A stretch of 64,000 bases of DNA from Muribaculaceae bacterium (GTDB taxonomy: Bacteria; Bacteroidota; Bacteroidia; Bacteroidales; Muribaculaceae): the NCBI GenBank assembly GCA_017940245.1, contig JAGAYZ010000021.1, positions 17,408 to 81,407 of the forward strand, written 5' to 3'. Positions 24,146 to 32,567 of this stretch are shown piece by piece. Below the pieces are notes generated by a model. The model was not told where the DNA came from. It ran no database searches and saw only the letters and a program-made list of their open reading frames with translations. A program made the translations under genes and the position numbers. Within the stretch, counting starts at the first letter, position 1. The number at the start of each line of letters is the position of its first letter.

Positions 24146-25411
24146 ATGAAGCTCTACGGACTCATTGACTGCAACAATTTTTTCGTGTCATGTGAGCGAG
24201 TTTTCAACCCCATGCTCAATGGCCGCTCCGTCGTCGTCTTATCTAACAACGACGGATGTGTGATTGCACGCAGCAACGAGGCCAAAGCCATGGGTATCCC
24301 CATGGGATGCCCCGCCTTCCAGATTAAAACACATTGCGATCCGCGTCAGGTGGTGCAACTTTCTGCCCGCCACATCATGTATCATGACCTGTCGCAGCGC
24401 GTGATGAGTATCATCGGTGCCGAGGTCGAAAACGTGGATCAATATTCGGTGGACGAAGCTTTTTTCACACTGCCTTACGAAGATATTGAACGCAATCATG
24501 TCCTGCTTGCTTCGCTGGTCGCTAAGATCAAGCAATATGTGGGTATCCCGGTAAGCATCGGTTTCGCACCAACCCGCACGTTGGCCAAAATCGCATCGCA
24601 CGTGGCCAAGAAACACCCGCGCATCACCGATGGTGTTTATTGGCTAGTGCGTCCCGAGGCCATTGACATCATCCTCCAGCGCACGCCCATCGGCGACGTG
24701 TGGGGAATAGGCCGACGGTTATCGGCCTCACTCACCGAACGCGGCATCAACACCGCAGCACAGTTCACACAGATGCCTTCGGCTCTGGTGAGGCGACTGT
24801 ATTCTGTTGCTGTAGAACGCACTCAACGCGAACTAAAAGGGGAAGACTGCGTCAGTATCAATCCCGTGACCGTTGCTCATAACTCTATCATGAATTCACG
24901 CACTTTTGCCCATGTAATTACTAAGCGAAACGAGGTGAGGGATGCCGTGGTGGTATTCGCAAAAATGTGTGCCAAGCGACTGCGCGATGAGCATGTTGTT
25001 GCCGGCTCGGTAACAGTATACATTAGAGGCGACCACCACCGTGAAGATCTCCCCTACTACGCCAACTCATTTCAAATCAAGCTTCCCACCCCATCTTCCT
25101 CTACCATGACCATCGTGCAACATGCCCTTCAGGCTTTTGGCAACGTTTTTCGCGAGGGATTCTCCTATCGCAAGGCCGGAGTGCTGCTTAGCGACATCAC
25201 TTCCAGTCACGGCATTCAGTTAGGACTTTTCGATACCAAAGACTATGCTCGTCAGCAACGACTCATGGAAGCCATTGACAACATCAACGGCCACTACGGT
25301 TCCCATGTGGTAACTCTGGCTCCCGATGACTCCAAGGGTGAATGGCGTCCCGAAAAATCACACTTTCAAGAAAGCAGCAGAACACTGCGCATTTATACAG
25401 CCATGCTATAG
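24146..25411 (+). CDS. umuC: UmuC, Y-family translesion DNA polymerase V catalytic subunit
   Basis: 421 residues. Begins MKLYGLIDCNNFFVSCERVF, with the Y-family metal-binding Asp in the first strand; VDEAFF supplies the second acidic pair, and SIGFAPTRTLAKIASHVAKK and WGIGRRL are the typical fingers and helix-hairpin-helix blocks. The C-terminal DUF4113-like tail (ITSSHGIQLGLFD) is characteristic of UmuC. Functions with UmuD' in mutagenic bypass of lesions. Operon with umuD; followed by the methyltransferase gene. Confidence 0.95.
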   Translation: MKLYGLIDCNNFFVSCERVFNPMLNGRSVVVLSNNDGCVIARSNEAKAMGIPMGCPAFQIKTHCDPRQVVQLSARHIMYHDLSQRVMSIIGAEVENVDQYSVDEAFFTLPYEDIERNHVLLASLVAKIKQYVGIPVSIGFAPTRTLAKIASHVAKKHPRITDGVYWLVRPEAIDIILQRTPIGDVWGIGRRLSASLTERGINTAAQFTQMPSALVRRLYSVAVERTQRELKGEDCVSINPVTVAHNSIMNSRTFAHVITKRNEVRDAVVVFAKMCAKRLRDEHVVAGSVTVYIRGDHHREDLPYYANSFQIKLPTPSSSTMTIVQHALQAFGNVFREGFSYRKAGVLLSDITSSHGIQLGLFDTKDYARQQRLMEAIDNINGHYGSHVVTLAPDDSKGEWRPEKSHFQESSRTLRIYTAML

Positions 25412-25444
25412 CGCAAAAGATTTTCTTATGTCGGCAAAAAATAC

Positions 25445-25452
25445 TAATTTTG
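25445..25452 (+). promoter_or_regulatory. TAATTTTG -7 box before the methyltransferase gene
   Basis: Matches TAnnTTTG and lies 20 bases before the ATG at 25473; the -33 element is poor (TTTT at 25421-25424). Supports the internal start at 25473 over an in-frame ATG inside umuC. Confidence 0.45.
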
Positions 25453-25472
25453 CCCTCCAAGGAAAAACAATT

Positions 25473-26240
25473 ATGATTGACATCAACAATAGCATTATCA
25501 AAGTGGTGAAATCGCTTGCGGCCAAGAAGCACCGCGACAGCGAGGGTCTGTTTGTGGCCGAAGGCACAAAGTGTGTGCGCGACACGTGGGACGCGTTCAA
25601 CTGCCGATGGCTCATCGCCACACGGTCGTGGTATGAGCAACTGGGAACAGCCGCCCACTACGACAAAATCGTCATCACGCCCAAGTCGCAAATGGCTCGC
25701 ATATCACAGTTTGACACCCCCAGCGATGTAATCGCCGTCTATGAGATTCCCACGCGTTCCTACACCGACGAGGAAGTGAGAAACAGTCTGAACATTGTAC
25801 TCGACAATATTCAGGATCCTGGCAACCTGGGCACTATTATGCGGCTGGCCGACTGGTACGGTATTCGCAATATATTCGCCAGTACCACCACAGTCGATGT
25901 ATTTAACCACAAAGTAGTGCAAGCCACCATGGGTGCCATTTCAAGGGTGAAAGTCCACTATTGCGATCTGGAGAGCTTACTGGAACAATACAGCGACCTG
26001 CCAGCCTACGGCACATTCCTTGACGGTGAAAACATCTACAACAAGAAACTGGCGCCACACGGGTTTGTCATCTTCGGCAACGAGGGAAAGGGCATCAGCG
26101 ACAATGTGGGCAAACTGGCCAGCGAGCGGTTGCTCATCCCGTCGGCACCGCACCAGGGAGCTGGCAGCGAGTCGCTCAACGTGGGCATAGCTGCCGCTAT
26201 TACCATCAGCGAAATCATGCGCAGTTCTTTACAGAAATAA
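25473..26240 (+). CDS. TrmH/SpoU-family RNA 2'-O-methyltransferase
   Basis: 255 residues from the ATG at 25473. An in-frame ATG at 25326 would overlap umuC and adds a stretch without similarity to the family. An N-terminal substrate-binding domain (KKHRDSEGLFVAEGTKCV) precedes the SPOUT knot domain with its three motifs: LDNIQDPGNLGTIMRLADW, FVIFGNEGKGIS and LLIPSAPHQGAGSESLNVGIAAAI. Methylates ribose 2'-OH of tRNA or rRNA using S-adenosylmethionine; the target nucleotide cannot be inferred. Confidence 0.93.
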   Translation: MIDINNSIIKVVKSLAAKKHRDSEGLFVAEGTKCVRDTWDAFNCRWLIATRSWYEQLGTAAHYDKIVITPKSQMARISQFDTPSDVIAVYEIPTRSYTDEEVRNSLNIVLDNIQDPGNLGTIMRLADWYGIRNIFASTTTVDVFNHKVVQATMGAISRVKVHYCDLESLLEQYSDLPAYGTFLDGENIYNKKLAPHGFVIFGNEGKGISDNVGKLASERLLIPSAPHQGAGSESLNVGIAAAITISEIMRSSLQK

Positions 26241-26286
26241 ACATAGCAGCACGTTAAAAGCCTCATAACTAGCAGAAAAATGAACT

Positions 26287-27669
26287 ATGGCAAAAAGCAA
26301 TAAAACTTCCTATTTCTGTAAGAATTGTGGTGCCGAGTCGCCAAAGTGGGTAGGTCGATGCCCTAGCTGTGGTGAATGGAACACATTTGTCGAAGAACCA
26401 GTCGCACCCAAATCCAGTCAGCATAAACGATTGATAGGCGAAGCTCACGGACATGAGCCCATTGTTCCTGTCAAAATAAACGATATCAAAGCCGAAGAAA
26501 CGCCTCGCATCAAGTTGCCTAGCGGTGAATTGAACCGCGTGCTGGGTGGCGGGCTTGTGCCCGGAAGCATTGTGCTCATAGGCGGTGAGCCGGGAATTGG
26601 CAAAAGCACGCTCGTGCTTCAAAATGTGATTCGCATACGCAGTCGCCGGGTGTTATACGTATCAGGCGAAGAGAGCCCGCAACAATTGCGCATGCGAGCC
26701 GACCGCATCGCCCGAAGCAACATGGACTGCGAGTGCTACCTGCTATGTGAAACCTCACTGGAGTCTATTTTTGCTAGCATCCGCGCCGATAAACCCGACT
26801 TGATTATTGTAGACTCAATACAGACCATTGCCAGCGACGAGCTGGAAAGCGCGGCAGGCAGCGTGAGCCAGGTGCGCGAGTGCGCCGCAACTTTTTTGCG
26901 TTATGCCAAGGAAACAGGCACACCCGTCATTCTCATTGGCCATATCAATAAGGAAGGTTCCATTGCCGGCCCCAAAGTCCTCGAACACATCGTTGACGCC
27001 GTTCTGCAATTTGAAGGTGACCGCCAGTATATGTACCGCATTTTGCGCTCCATAAAGAACCGATTTGGCAACACCAGTGAAATAGGCATCTACGAAATGA
27101 AGGAAGACGGACTGCGTGAAGTAACCAATCCTAGTGAGATGCTACTCTCGCAGAGCGATGAGCCTCTTTCGGGCACAGCCATCGGAGTGACGATGGATGG
27201 TGCGCGCCCATTCCTCATAGAAGTTCAAGCCCTGGTGAGTACTGCAGCCTATGGCACGGCGCAACGCTCGGTTACAGGATTCGACCCACGCCGCATGAAC
27301 ATGCTTCTGGCTGTGCTGGAAAAACGCGTAGGCTTCAAACTGGCACAAAAGGATGTATTTCTCAACATAGCCGGAGGACTCAAGGTGAACGACCCGGCCA
27401 TGGATCTGCCTGTCATCTGCGCGATCTTGTCGAGCAATGTGGATATGCCCATCAACAAGGGCGTGTGTTTTAGCGGTGAAGTGGGCCTATCAGGAGAATT
27501 AAGACCCGTCACACGCATTGAACAACGCATAGGAGAAGCCGCCAAGCTGGGTTTCGACAGCATCGTCATTCCAGCTCGTAACTTGAAAGGAATCAAGACC
27601 GACCACCTGGGCATCCGGGTCATTGAGGTAGCAAAAGTGGAAGAGGCTTTCCGATATCTATTCGGATAA
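26287..27669 (+). CDS. radA: RadA (Sms) DNA branch-migration helicase
   Basis: 460 residues, normal length. A C4 zinc finger (Cys11, Cys14, Cys25, Cys28) is followed by a RecA-like ATPase with Walker A GGEPGIGKS (99-107), the RadA-specific KNRFG motif (257-261) and a C-terminal Lon-like domain (LAVLEKRVGFKLAQKDVF). Promotes branch migration of recombination intermediates with RecA. The stop codon is 4 bases before the ATP-grasp-like gene, indicating one operon. Confidence 0.97.
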   Translation: MAKSNKTSYFCKNCGAESPKWVGRCPSCGEWNTFVEEPVAPKSSQHKRLIGEAHGHEPIVPVKINDIKAEETPRIKLPSGELNRVLGGGLVPGSIVLIGGEPGIGKSTLVLQNVIRIRSRRVLYVSGEESPQQLRMRADRIARSNMDCECYLLCETSLESIFASIRADKPDLIIVDSIQTIASDELESAAGSVSQVRECAATFLRYAKETGTPVILIGHINKEGSIAGPKVLEHIVDAVLQFEGDRQYMYRILRSIKNRFGNTSEIGIYEMKEDGLREVTNPSEMLLSQSDEPLSGTAIGVTMDGARPFLIEVQALVSTAAYGTAQRSVTGFDPRRMNMLLAVLEKRVGFKLAQKDVFLNIAGGLKVNDPAMDLPVICAILSSNVDMPINKGVCFSGEVGLSGELRPVTRIEQRIGEAAKLGFDSIVIPARNLKGIKTDHLGIRVIEVAKVEEAFRYLFG

Positions 27670-27673
27670 GGCA

Positions 27674-28747
27674 ATGAATGGCTATTATTTCAATCCCGAC
27701 AATGACTTGGCTCTGGCCAATGGAGGTGAGCACTACACTCCCACCCCCATGGCTGAAAGACTGCGACACGACTTGCAACTGCTACCCTGCTGGCTGGCCG
27801 AAGCGGGAAGTGCCGTGCTATGCGATGATGACAGTCTGCAATCGTGGGTAGATGAGCAGGGGCTTGACGTGCGCGTGATTACGGCCAAGGATTTGCCGCA
27901 TCTTAAAGCGTGCAACTTCCGTCCATGGGGCTGGAACCCCGCTGTGCGATGGCGGCTACTGCATTGGGGGGTGAACGAATCCCTGCTACCGACCAAGAAT
28001 GAAGTGGAAGCATGGCGACAACTGGCACATCGCCGCACCAGCATAAGAATCCATGACCGAATCGGTCAACTGATAGGGAAAAGACTATGTCAGGCACCCG
28101 TAGAACTGAGCTCCATCGACGACATTCTGCACTTTGCTTCGGCACATCCGGGCTGTTACGTCAAGGAACCGTGGAGCGGAAGCGGACGCGGCATCTATCG
28201 CGCACTGGAGCCTCGGGGACAAGATTTCATTCAGCGATGCACCGGTGCACTGAATCGCCAAGGCTCCATGCTATGTGAAGTGGCTATGGAGCGGACATTA
28301 GATTTTGCACTTGAATTTACCTGCCAACACGGAAAAACTCAATTTATCGGATATTCTGTATTTGAAAGCGATTTCCATTTGCAATATGCATGCGGAATGG
28401 TCGACAGCAACCAGGTGCTAAAATCTATAATTGAATCTCAATTTCCCAATTTCCAGAACATCTACGGTGCAATAATTCAAACATTAGATGAAATTGTGGC
28501 ACCATTATATAATGGAGATTTGGGCTTAGACATGCTGTTATATCGGCGCAACGATGGCAGCACGGGCATCAACCCATGCGTAGAACTTAATTTGCGCACC
28601 ACAATGGGCGCTGTGACAGCCACACTGGGCAATCGGCATGGATTGAAAGGCCGATTTGCCATCATCAAAACGGGTGACTTGAATGACAGCTGCACACCAC
28701 TCACGCCCACTCATAACGACATCGTAGCAGTAATTAAGAATGACTAA
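27674..28747 (+). CDS. Uncharacterised ATP-grasp-like protein
   Basis: 357 residues, no signal peptide or membrane segment. It opens with YYFNPDNDLALANGG, a block I associate with Bacteroidota proteins of unknown function. The middle resembles an ATP-grasp fold: YVKEPWSGSGRGIYRAL (about 157-173) fits the nucleotide-binding lysine plus glycine-rich loop, and NPCVELNLRTTMGAVT (about 297-312) fits the C-terminal metal-binding E-x-N motif. If so, it would ligate a carboxylate to an amine or thiol using ATP; the substrate is unknown. Tightly placed between radA (4-base gap) and hydE (8-base overlap), so translational coupling is likely. Confidence 0.6.
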   Translation: MNGYYFNPDNDLALANGGEHYTPTPMAERLRHDLQLLPCWLAEAGSAVLCDDDSLQSWVDEQGLDVRVITAKDLPHLKACNFRPWGWNPAVRWRLLHWGVNESLLPTKNEVEAWRQLAHRRTSIRIHDRIGQLIGKRLCQAPVELSSIDDILHFASAHPGCYVKEPWSGSGRGIYRALEPRGQDFIQRCTGALNRQGSMLCEVAMERTLDFALEFTCQHGKTQFIGYSVFESDFHLQYACGMVDSNQVLKSIIESQFPNFQNIYGAIIQTLDEIVAPLYNGDLGLDMLLYRRNDGSTGINPCVELNLRTTMGAVTATLGNRHGLKGRFAIIKTGDLNDSCTPLTPTHNDIVAVIKND

Positions 28748-29747
28748 AATGGAACAGCGCAACCAGGAATTGGATAAAATCATAGAGTTATTGTCGACAA
28801 CACCCAGTGAGGAATTATTTGCACTGGCCGACCGTGTGCGTCATGATCATGTGGGCGATGAGGTGCACCTGCGAGGACTGATTGAATTCTCCAACATCTG
28901 CCGGAATAATTGTCTCTATTGCGGGATAAGACGCGACAATAATCAAGTGAAGCGCTATCGTCTTACCGAAGAGGAGATTATCGAAACAGCGCGACGTGCC
29001 ATCGACATGGGGTTCAAGACCATCGTCATGCAATCGGGCGAAGACCTTTATTTCGATCGCAAGCGACTGAGCCACATCATTAAAAAAATCAAAAAAGACG
29101 ATGTGGCCATCACCCTGAGCATCGGTGAACGCTCAGGCGGCGACTACAAGGCCTTTCGCGATGCAGGTGCCGACCGCTTCTTGATGCGCATCGAAACTAC
29201 CGACAAGGATTTGTATCACCGTCTGAACCCGAACATGAGCTGGCAGCGCCGTTACGAGTGTCTGATGATGATTAAGGAACTGGGGTATGAACTGGGATCC
29301 GGCATCATGGTGGGTCTACCCGGGCAGTCCATCGAATCCATTGCGCAAGATCTGCTTTTCTTGAAAAAGATTGGGATAGACATGGCTGGTATTGGCCCTT
29401 TCATTCCTCATCCTGCCACGCCGCTAGCTCATGAATCGGGCGGAACGCTCGACCTGGCATTGCGCACCATGGCCGTTATGCGACTGCTCATGCCCGACAT
29501 CAACATACCCGCCACAACCGCAATGGAAAGCCTTCACCCACAGGGTCGCATCAAAGCTCTGCAAGCCGGTGCCAACGTGGTCATGCCCAACATGACCGAA
29601 GGCGAATACCGCCAATTGTATGAGTTGTATCCGGGCAAAATATGCGTGGGCGACACACCCACTCATTGCCGCAGTTGCATCGCACTGAAGATACAAAGCA
29701 TAGGACGCACCATAGGCACGGGGCATGGCAGCCACAAGCGACTATAG
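28740..29747 (+). CDS. hydE: HydE-like radical SAM protein ([FeFe]-hydrogenase maturase family)
   Basis: 335 residues. Radical SAM motif CRNNCLYC (Cys54, Cys58, Cys61) after LRGLIEFSNI, a TIM-barrel body (YLYCGIRRDN, MQSGED, GLPGQS) and a C-terminal cysteine cluster VGDTPTHCRSC typical of HydE. HydE works on the dithiomethylamine/iron precursor of the H-cluster in [FeFe] hydrogenases. No hydF, hydG or hydrogenase gene is in the window. Its ATG overlaps the preceding gene; an alternative ATG is at 28749. It ends with a 6-base convergent overlap with maf. BioB-like or PylB-like roles are less likely given the C-terminal cysteines. Confidence 0.85.
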   Translation: MTKMEQRNQELDKIIELLSTTPSEELFALADRVRHDHVGDEVHLRGLIEFSNICRNNCLYCGIRRDNNQVKRYRLTEEEIIETARRAIDMGFKTIVMQSGEDLYFDRKRLSHIIKKIKKDDVAITLSIGERSGGDYKAFRDAGADRFLMRIETTDKDLYHRLNPNMSWQRRYECLMMIKELGYELGSGIMVGLPGQSIESIAQDLLFLKKIGIDMAGIGPFIPHPATPLAHESGGTLDLALRTMAVMRLLMPDINIPATTAMESLHPQGRIKALQAGANVVMPNMTEGEYRQLYELYPGKICVGDTPTHCRSCIALKIQSIGRTIGTGHGSHKRL

Positions 29748-30317
29748 TGTCTTGAGCAACTGGTACAGCCTATGCACCGGCAGCCCCATCACAGTAAAGA
29801 AACTGCCTTCGAGTTTTTTCACGCCGGCATAACCAATCCATTCCTGGATGCCGTAAGCACCGGCCTTGTCGAGCGGACAATATTGTTTCACATAGTAATT
29901 GATTTCATCGTCGCTTAGTGCGTCGAAGGTCACCAGCGCCTCGTCGCTAAACGAGCGCACACCTTCTTCGGTTGTAACAGCGACACCCGTCACCACACTA
30001 TGTGTGCGTCCGCTCAGACGCCGCAACATCGAGCAAGCCTCGGCATCATCGGCAGGTTTTCCAAGCACGTCATCACCCAGTATTACAACGGTATCGGCAG
30101 TGATAAGCAATTCTCGCGACTTTAACTGGTAGGCACTGGCTTTGAGCCGCGACAGATATTCCGCAATTTCGTGGGCTGGCATGTCGGCAGGATGAGTCTC
30201 ATCAATGCCCTTAATGAGTTCCACACGATAATTCACGCCCAGTTGTTCGAGCAATTCTCTACGGCGCGGTGAGTTGCTCGCCAGCACCACGTCATATTTT
30301 TTGAGATTATCCAGCAT
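29742..30317 (-). CDS. maf: Maf-family nucleotide pyrophosphatase
   Basis: 191 residues. Begins with VVLASNSPRRRELLEQLG, the Maf signature, and has ADTVVILGDDVLGKP and KAGAYGIQEWIGYAGV. Maf proteins hydrolyse non-canonical or pyrimidine nucleoside triphosphates (dTTP/UTP type) and were linked to septum inhibition. Lies downstream of rpsA on the same strand, beyond a hairpin at 30345-30376, and converges on hydE with a 6-base overlap. Confidence 0.95.
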   Translation of the reverse strand: MLDNLKKYDVVLASNSPRRRELLEQLGVNYRVELIKGIDETHPADMPAHEIAEYLSRLKASAYQLKSRELLITADTVVILGDDVLGKPADDAEACSMLRRLSGRTHSVVTGVAVTTEEGVRSFSDEALVTFDALSDDEINYYVKQYCPLDKAGAYGIQEWIGYAGVKKLEGSFFTVMGLPVHRLYQLLKTL

Positions 30318-30344
30318 AATTGTAAATGGTTAGGCTTGTTAGCA

Positions 30345-30376
30345 ATATGGCACCGACTCGTGAGCCAGTGCCATAT
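30345..30376 (-). terminator. Hairpin after rpsA
   Basis: ATATGGCAC (30345-30353) and GTGCCATAT (30368-30376) pair perfectly with a 14-base loop. It lies 32 bases past the rpsA stop; the T-run is weak, so partial read-through into maf is possible. Confidence 0.55.
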
Positions 30377-30407
30377 CATTAACTATTACAAGATGAAACT
30401 GATGTGA

Positions 30408-32192
30408 TTATTCATCACTTTTTTCCATCTGTTCTTTCAGGGCTGCCAGGGCACTGATGTCGCCCAGAGTAGTCTTCTCGACAGCGGTTGCGGGAGCTGC
30501 CTCTTCGGCGTTAGCCTTGCGCTCGGCCTTGCGTGCCTTGCGAGCTTCGCCCTTCTGCTCATCTTCAAAGATGCGGCTGTGAGACAGGATGATGCGTTTT
30601 GCATCCTTGTTGAACTCAATCACCTTGAACTCAAGTTTCTCGTCTTGCTTAGCCGAAGTTCCATCTTCCTTCACCAGGTGCTTGGGAGTTGCAAAGCCCT
30701 CAACACCATAAGGCTGCAGGTTGATAACAGCTCCGCGATCGAGCAACTCGGTGATAACGCCCTCGTGGATGCTGCCCACGGTGAACACAGTCTCAAACAC
30801 ATCCCAAGGATTCTGTTCAAGCTGCTTGTGACCCAGGCTCAGACGACGGTTTTCCTTGTCAATTTCAAGCACAACCACCTCAATGGGTGCACCAATCTGA
30901 GTAAACTCGCTGGGGTGTTTCACCTTCTTGGTCCACGACAAGTCGCTGATGTGAATCAGACCATCTACGCCCTCCTCCAGTTCAACAAATACACCGAAGT
31001 TGGTGAAGTTGCGAACCTTTGCCTCGTGTTTCGAGCCAACAGGGTACTTGGTTTCGATGTTCTCCCAGGGATCTTCCTTGAGTTGCTTGATACCGAGCGA
31101 CATCTTGCGCTCTTCGCGGTCGAGAGCCAGAATTTGAGCCTCGACGGTATCGCCCACCTTCATGAAATCTTGAGCTGAACGCAGGTGCTGGCTCCAAGAC
31201 ATCTCGCTCACATGGATAAGGCCTTCCACACCGGGAGCGACCTCAACAAATGCGCCGTAGTCATACATCACAACAACCTTGCCGGTCACCTTGTCGCCCA
31301 CCTTCAGGTTGGGATCAAGCTGCTCCCAAGGATGAGGCAGGAGCTGCTTCAGACCCAGAGCGATGCGCTTCTTCTCGTCGTCGAAGTCGAGAATCACAAC
31401 GTTCAGTTTCTGGTCGGGTTCCACCACATCGGCGGGGTTGTTCACGCGGCCCCAAGAGAGGTCGGTAATGTGAATCAGACCGTCTACGCCGCCCAGGTCG
31501 ATAAACACACCGTAGCTGGTGATGTTCTTGACGGTACCCTCGAGCACCTGACCCTTTTCGAGCTTGGCGATAATCTCTTTCTTCTGCTGTTCCAGCTCGG
31601 CCTCGATCAGAGCCTTGTGGCTGACAACAACATTGCGGTAATCCTGGTTGATTTTCACAACCTTGAATTCCATGGTTTTGCCCACGAACACGTCGTAGTC
31701 ACGGATAGGCTTCACATCAATCTGGCTACCGGGCAAGAAAGCCTCGATACCGAATACATCAACAATCATACCACCCTTGGTGCGGCACTTGATGTAACCC
31801 TTGATGATTTCGTCCTTCTCAAGCGCTTCATTAACGCGATCCCAGCTCTTGGCAGCGCGAGCCTTCTTGTGAGAAAGGATGAGCTGACCCTTCTTGTCCT
31901 CCTGGTTCTCGACATACACCTCAACGGTGTCGCCCACCTTCAGGTCGGGGTTGTAGCGGAATTCGTTAAAGGGAATGATGCCGTCCGACTTCGCACCGAT
32001 GTTAACCACCACCTCACGCTTGTTGATCGAGATGACAGTACCTTCGGTAACGTCCTTGTCCTTAAAGTTGCCAAGGCTAGCGTCGTAGGTTTTTTCCAGT
32101 TCCTCGTAGGATTTGTCTCGCCGGGTCTCGCCTTTTTCATAGGCGTCCCAATCGAAATCGGCGATTGGAGAATTTTTTAATTCTTCGTTCAT
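30408..32192 (-). CDS. rpsA: Ribosomal protein S1
   Basis: 594 residues with six S1 RNA-binding repeats, recognised from repeated blocks such as GTVKNITSYGVFIDLGGVDGLIHITDLSW, VEGLIHVSEMSW and VDGLIHISDLSW. Binds mRNA at the 30S subunit, which matters in Bacteroidota where Shine-Dalgarno sequences are scarce. The C-terminal tail is charged and Ala/Glu-rich (KARKAERKANAEEAAPATAVEK). Strong codon bias produces long antisense reading frames that should not be taken as genes. Own promoter at 32257-32287 with a 64-base leader. Confidence 0.97.
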   Translation of the reverse strand: MNEELKNSPIADFDWDAYEKGETRRDKSYEELEKTYDASLGNFKDKDVTEGTVISINKREVVVNIGAKSDGIIPFNEFRYNPDLKVGDTVEVYVENQEDKKGQLILSHKKARAAKSWDRVNEALEKDEIIKGYIKCRTKGGMIVDVFGIEAFLPGSQIDVKPIRDYDVFVGKTMEFKVVKINQDYRNVVVSHKALIEAELEQQKKEIIAKLEKGQVLEGTVKNITSYGVFIDLGGVDGLIHITDLSWGRVNNPADVVEPDQKLNVVILDFDDEKKRIALGLKQLLPHPWEQLDPNLKVGDKVTGKVVVMYDYGAFVEVAPGVEGLIHVSEMSWSQHLRSAQDFMKVGDTVEAQILALDREERKMSLGIKQLKEDPWENIETKYPVGSKHEAKVRNFTNFGVFVELEEGVDGLIHISDLSWTKKVKHPSEFTQIGAPIEVVVLEIDKENRRLSLGHKQLEQNPWDVFETVFTVGSIHEGVITELLDRGAVINLQPYGVEGFATPKHLVKEDGTSAKQDEKLEFKVIEFNKDAKRIILSHSRIFEDEQKGEARKARKAERKANAEEAAPATAVEKTTLGDISALAALKEQMEKSDE

Positions 32193-32256
32193 TTAATAAG
32201 TTAATAAAAGTGAGTTAATTACGCCTTGTCAGATTCGTTCCCGACAAATGCGACCG

Positions 32257-32287
32257 CAAAGGTACAAAAAATTCTTGACTCGGCAAT
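32257..32287 (-). promoter_or_regulatory. rpsA promoter
   Basis: Minus strand ATTG (32284-32287), 19-base spacer, TACCTTTG (32257-32264): exact -7 box, one mismatch in the -33 element. Confidence 0.7.
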
Positions 32288-32456
32288 AACTTTTTGCCTC
32301 AATTATTTCATTCTCACCATTTTTTACCGTTCAACAGCCATCTTGTCGACACATCACTAGGTGTCGCGCACATCGCAACACATCTATTGTCTGGTATCAG
32401 TTTGAAATCAATTTCATTATTTTTTTAGGTAGTTTTACTTTTTAAATCAAAAAAAA

Positions 32457-32488
32457 TTTGCTTAAATCAAAATAAATGTATAACTTTG
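32457..32488 (+). promoter_or_regulatory. Promoter of the 32568 secreted-protein gene
   Basis: TTTG (32457-32460), 20-base spacer, TAACTTTG (32481-32488): an exact match to TTTG-N19-21-TAnnTTTG. Leader of about 70-75 bases. Confidence 0.85.
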
Positions 32489-32541
32489 CTTTCGGAATAA
32501 TAGACCGAATTAATAACACTTACATATTAACCAAAAAAAAT

Positions 32542-32555
32542 TTTTAATAACCAAA
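32542..32555 (+). promoter_or_regulatory. Leader element TTTTAATAACCAAA, copy 1
   Basis: A 14-mer ending 12 bases before the ATG at 32568; an identical copy with identical spacing precedes the gene at 33887. Probably a translation-initiation element in a leader without Shine-Dalgarno. Confidence 0.5.
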
Positions 32556-32567
32556 AAACTTTTCATT

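Larger units (their letters stand above)
32193..32567. other. Divergent intergenic region, rpsA / secreted protein
   Basis: 375 bases: the rpsA leader and promoter on the minus side, the promoter and AT-rich leader of the secreted-protein gene on the plus side. Between about 32290 and 32450 I see no gene and only AT-rich sequence. Confidence 0.7.

Noticed and set aside
30318-30407. Riboswitch or leader RNA near maf/rpsA
   Set aside because: Only a simple hairpin is present, better explained as the rpsA terminator.
31185-32180. 331-codon open frame antisense to rpsA
   Set aside because: Mirrors the S1 repeats; rpsA is unambiguous on the other strand.
32401-32430. Third sigma-54-like site (TGGTATCAGTTTGAA)
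   Set aside because: The GC of the -12 element is missing, and an exact housekeeping promoter lies downstream.
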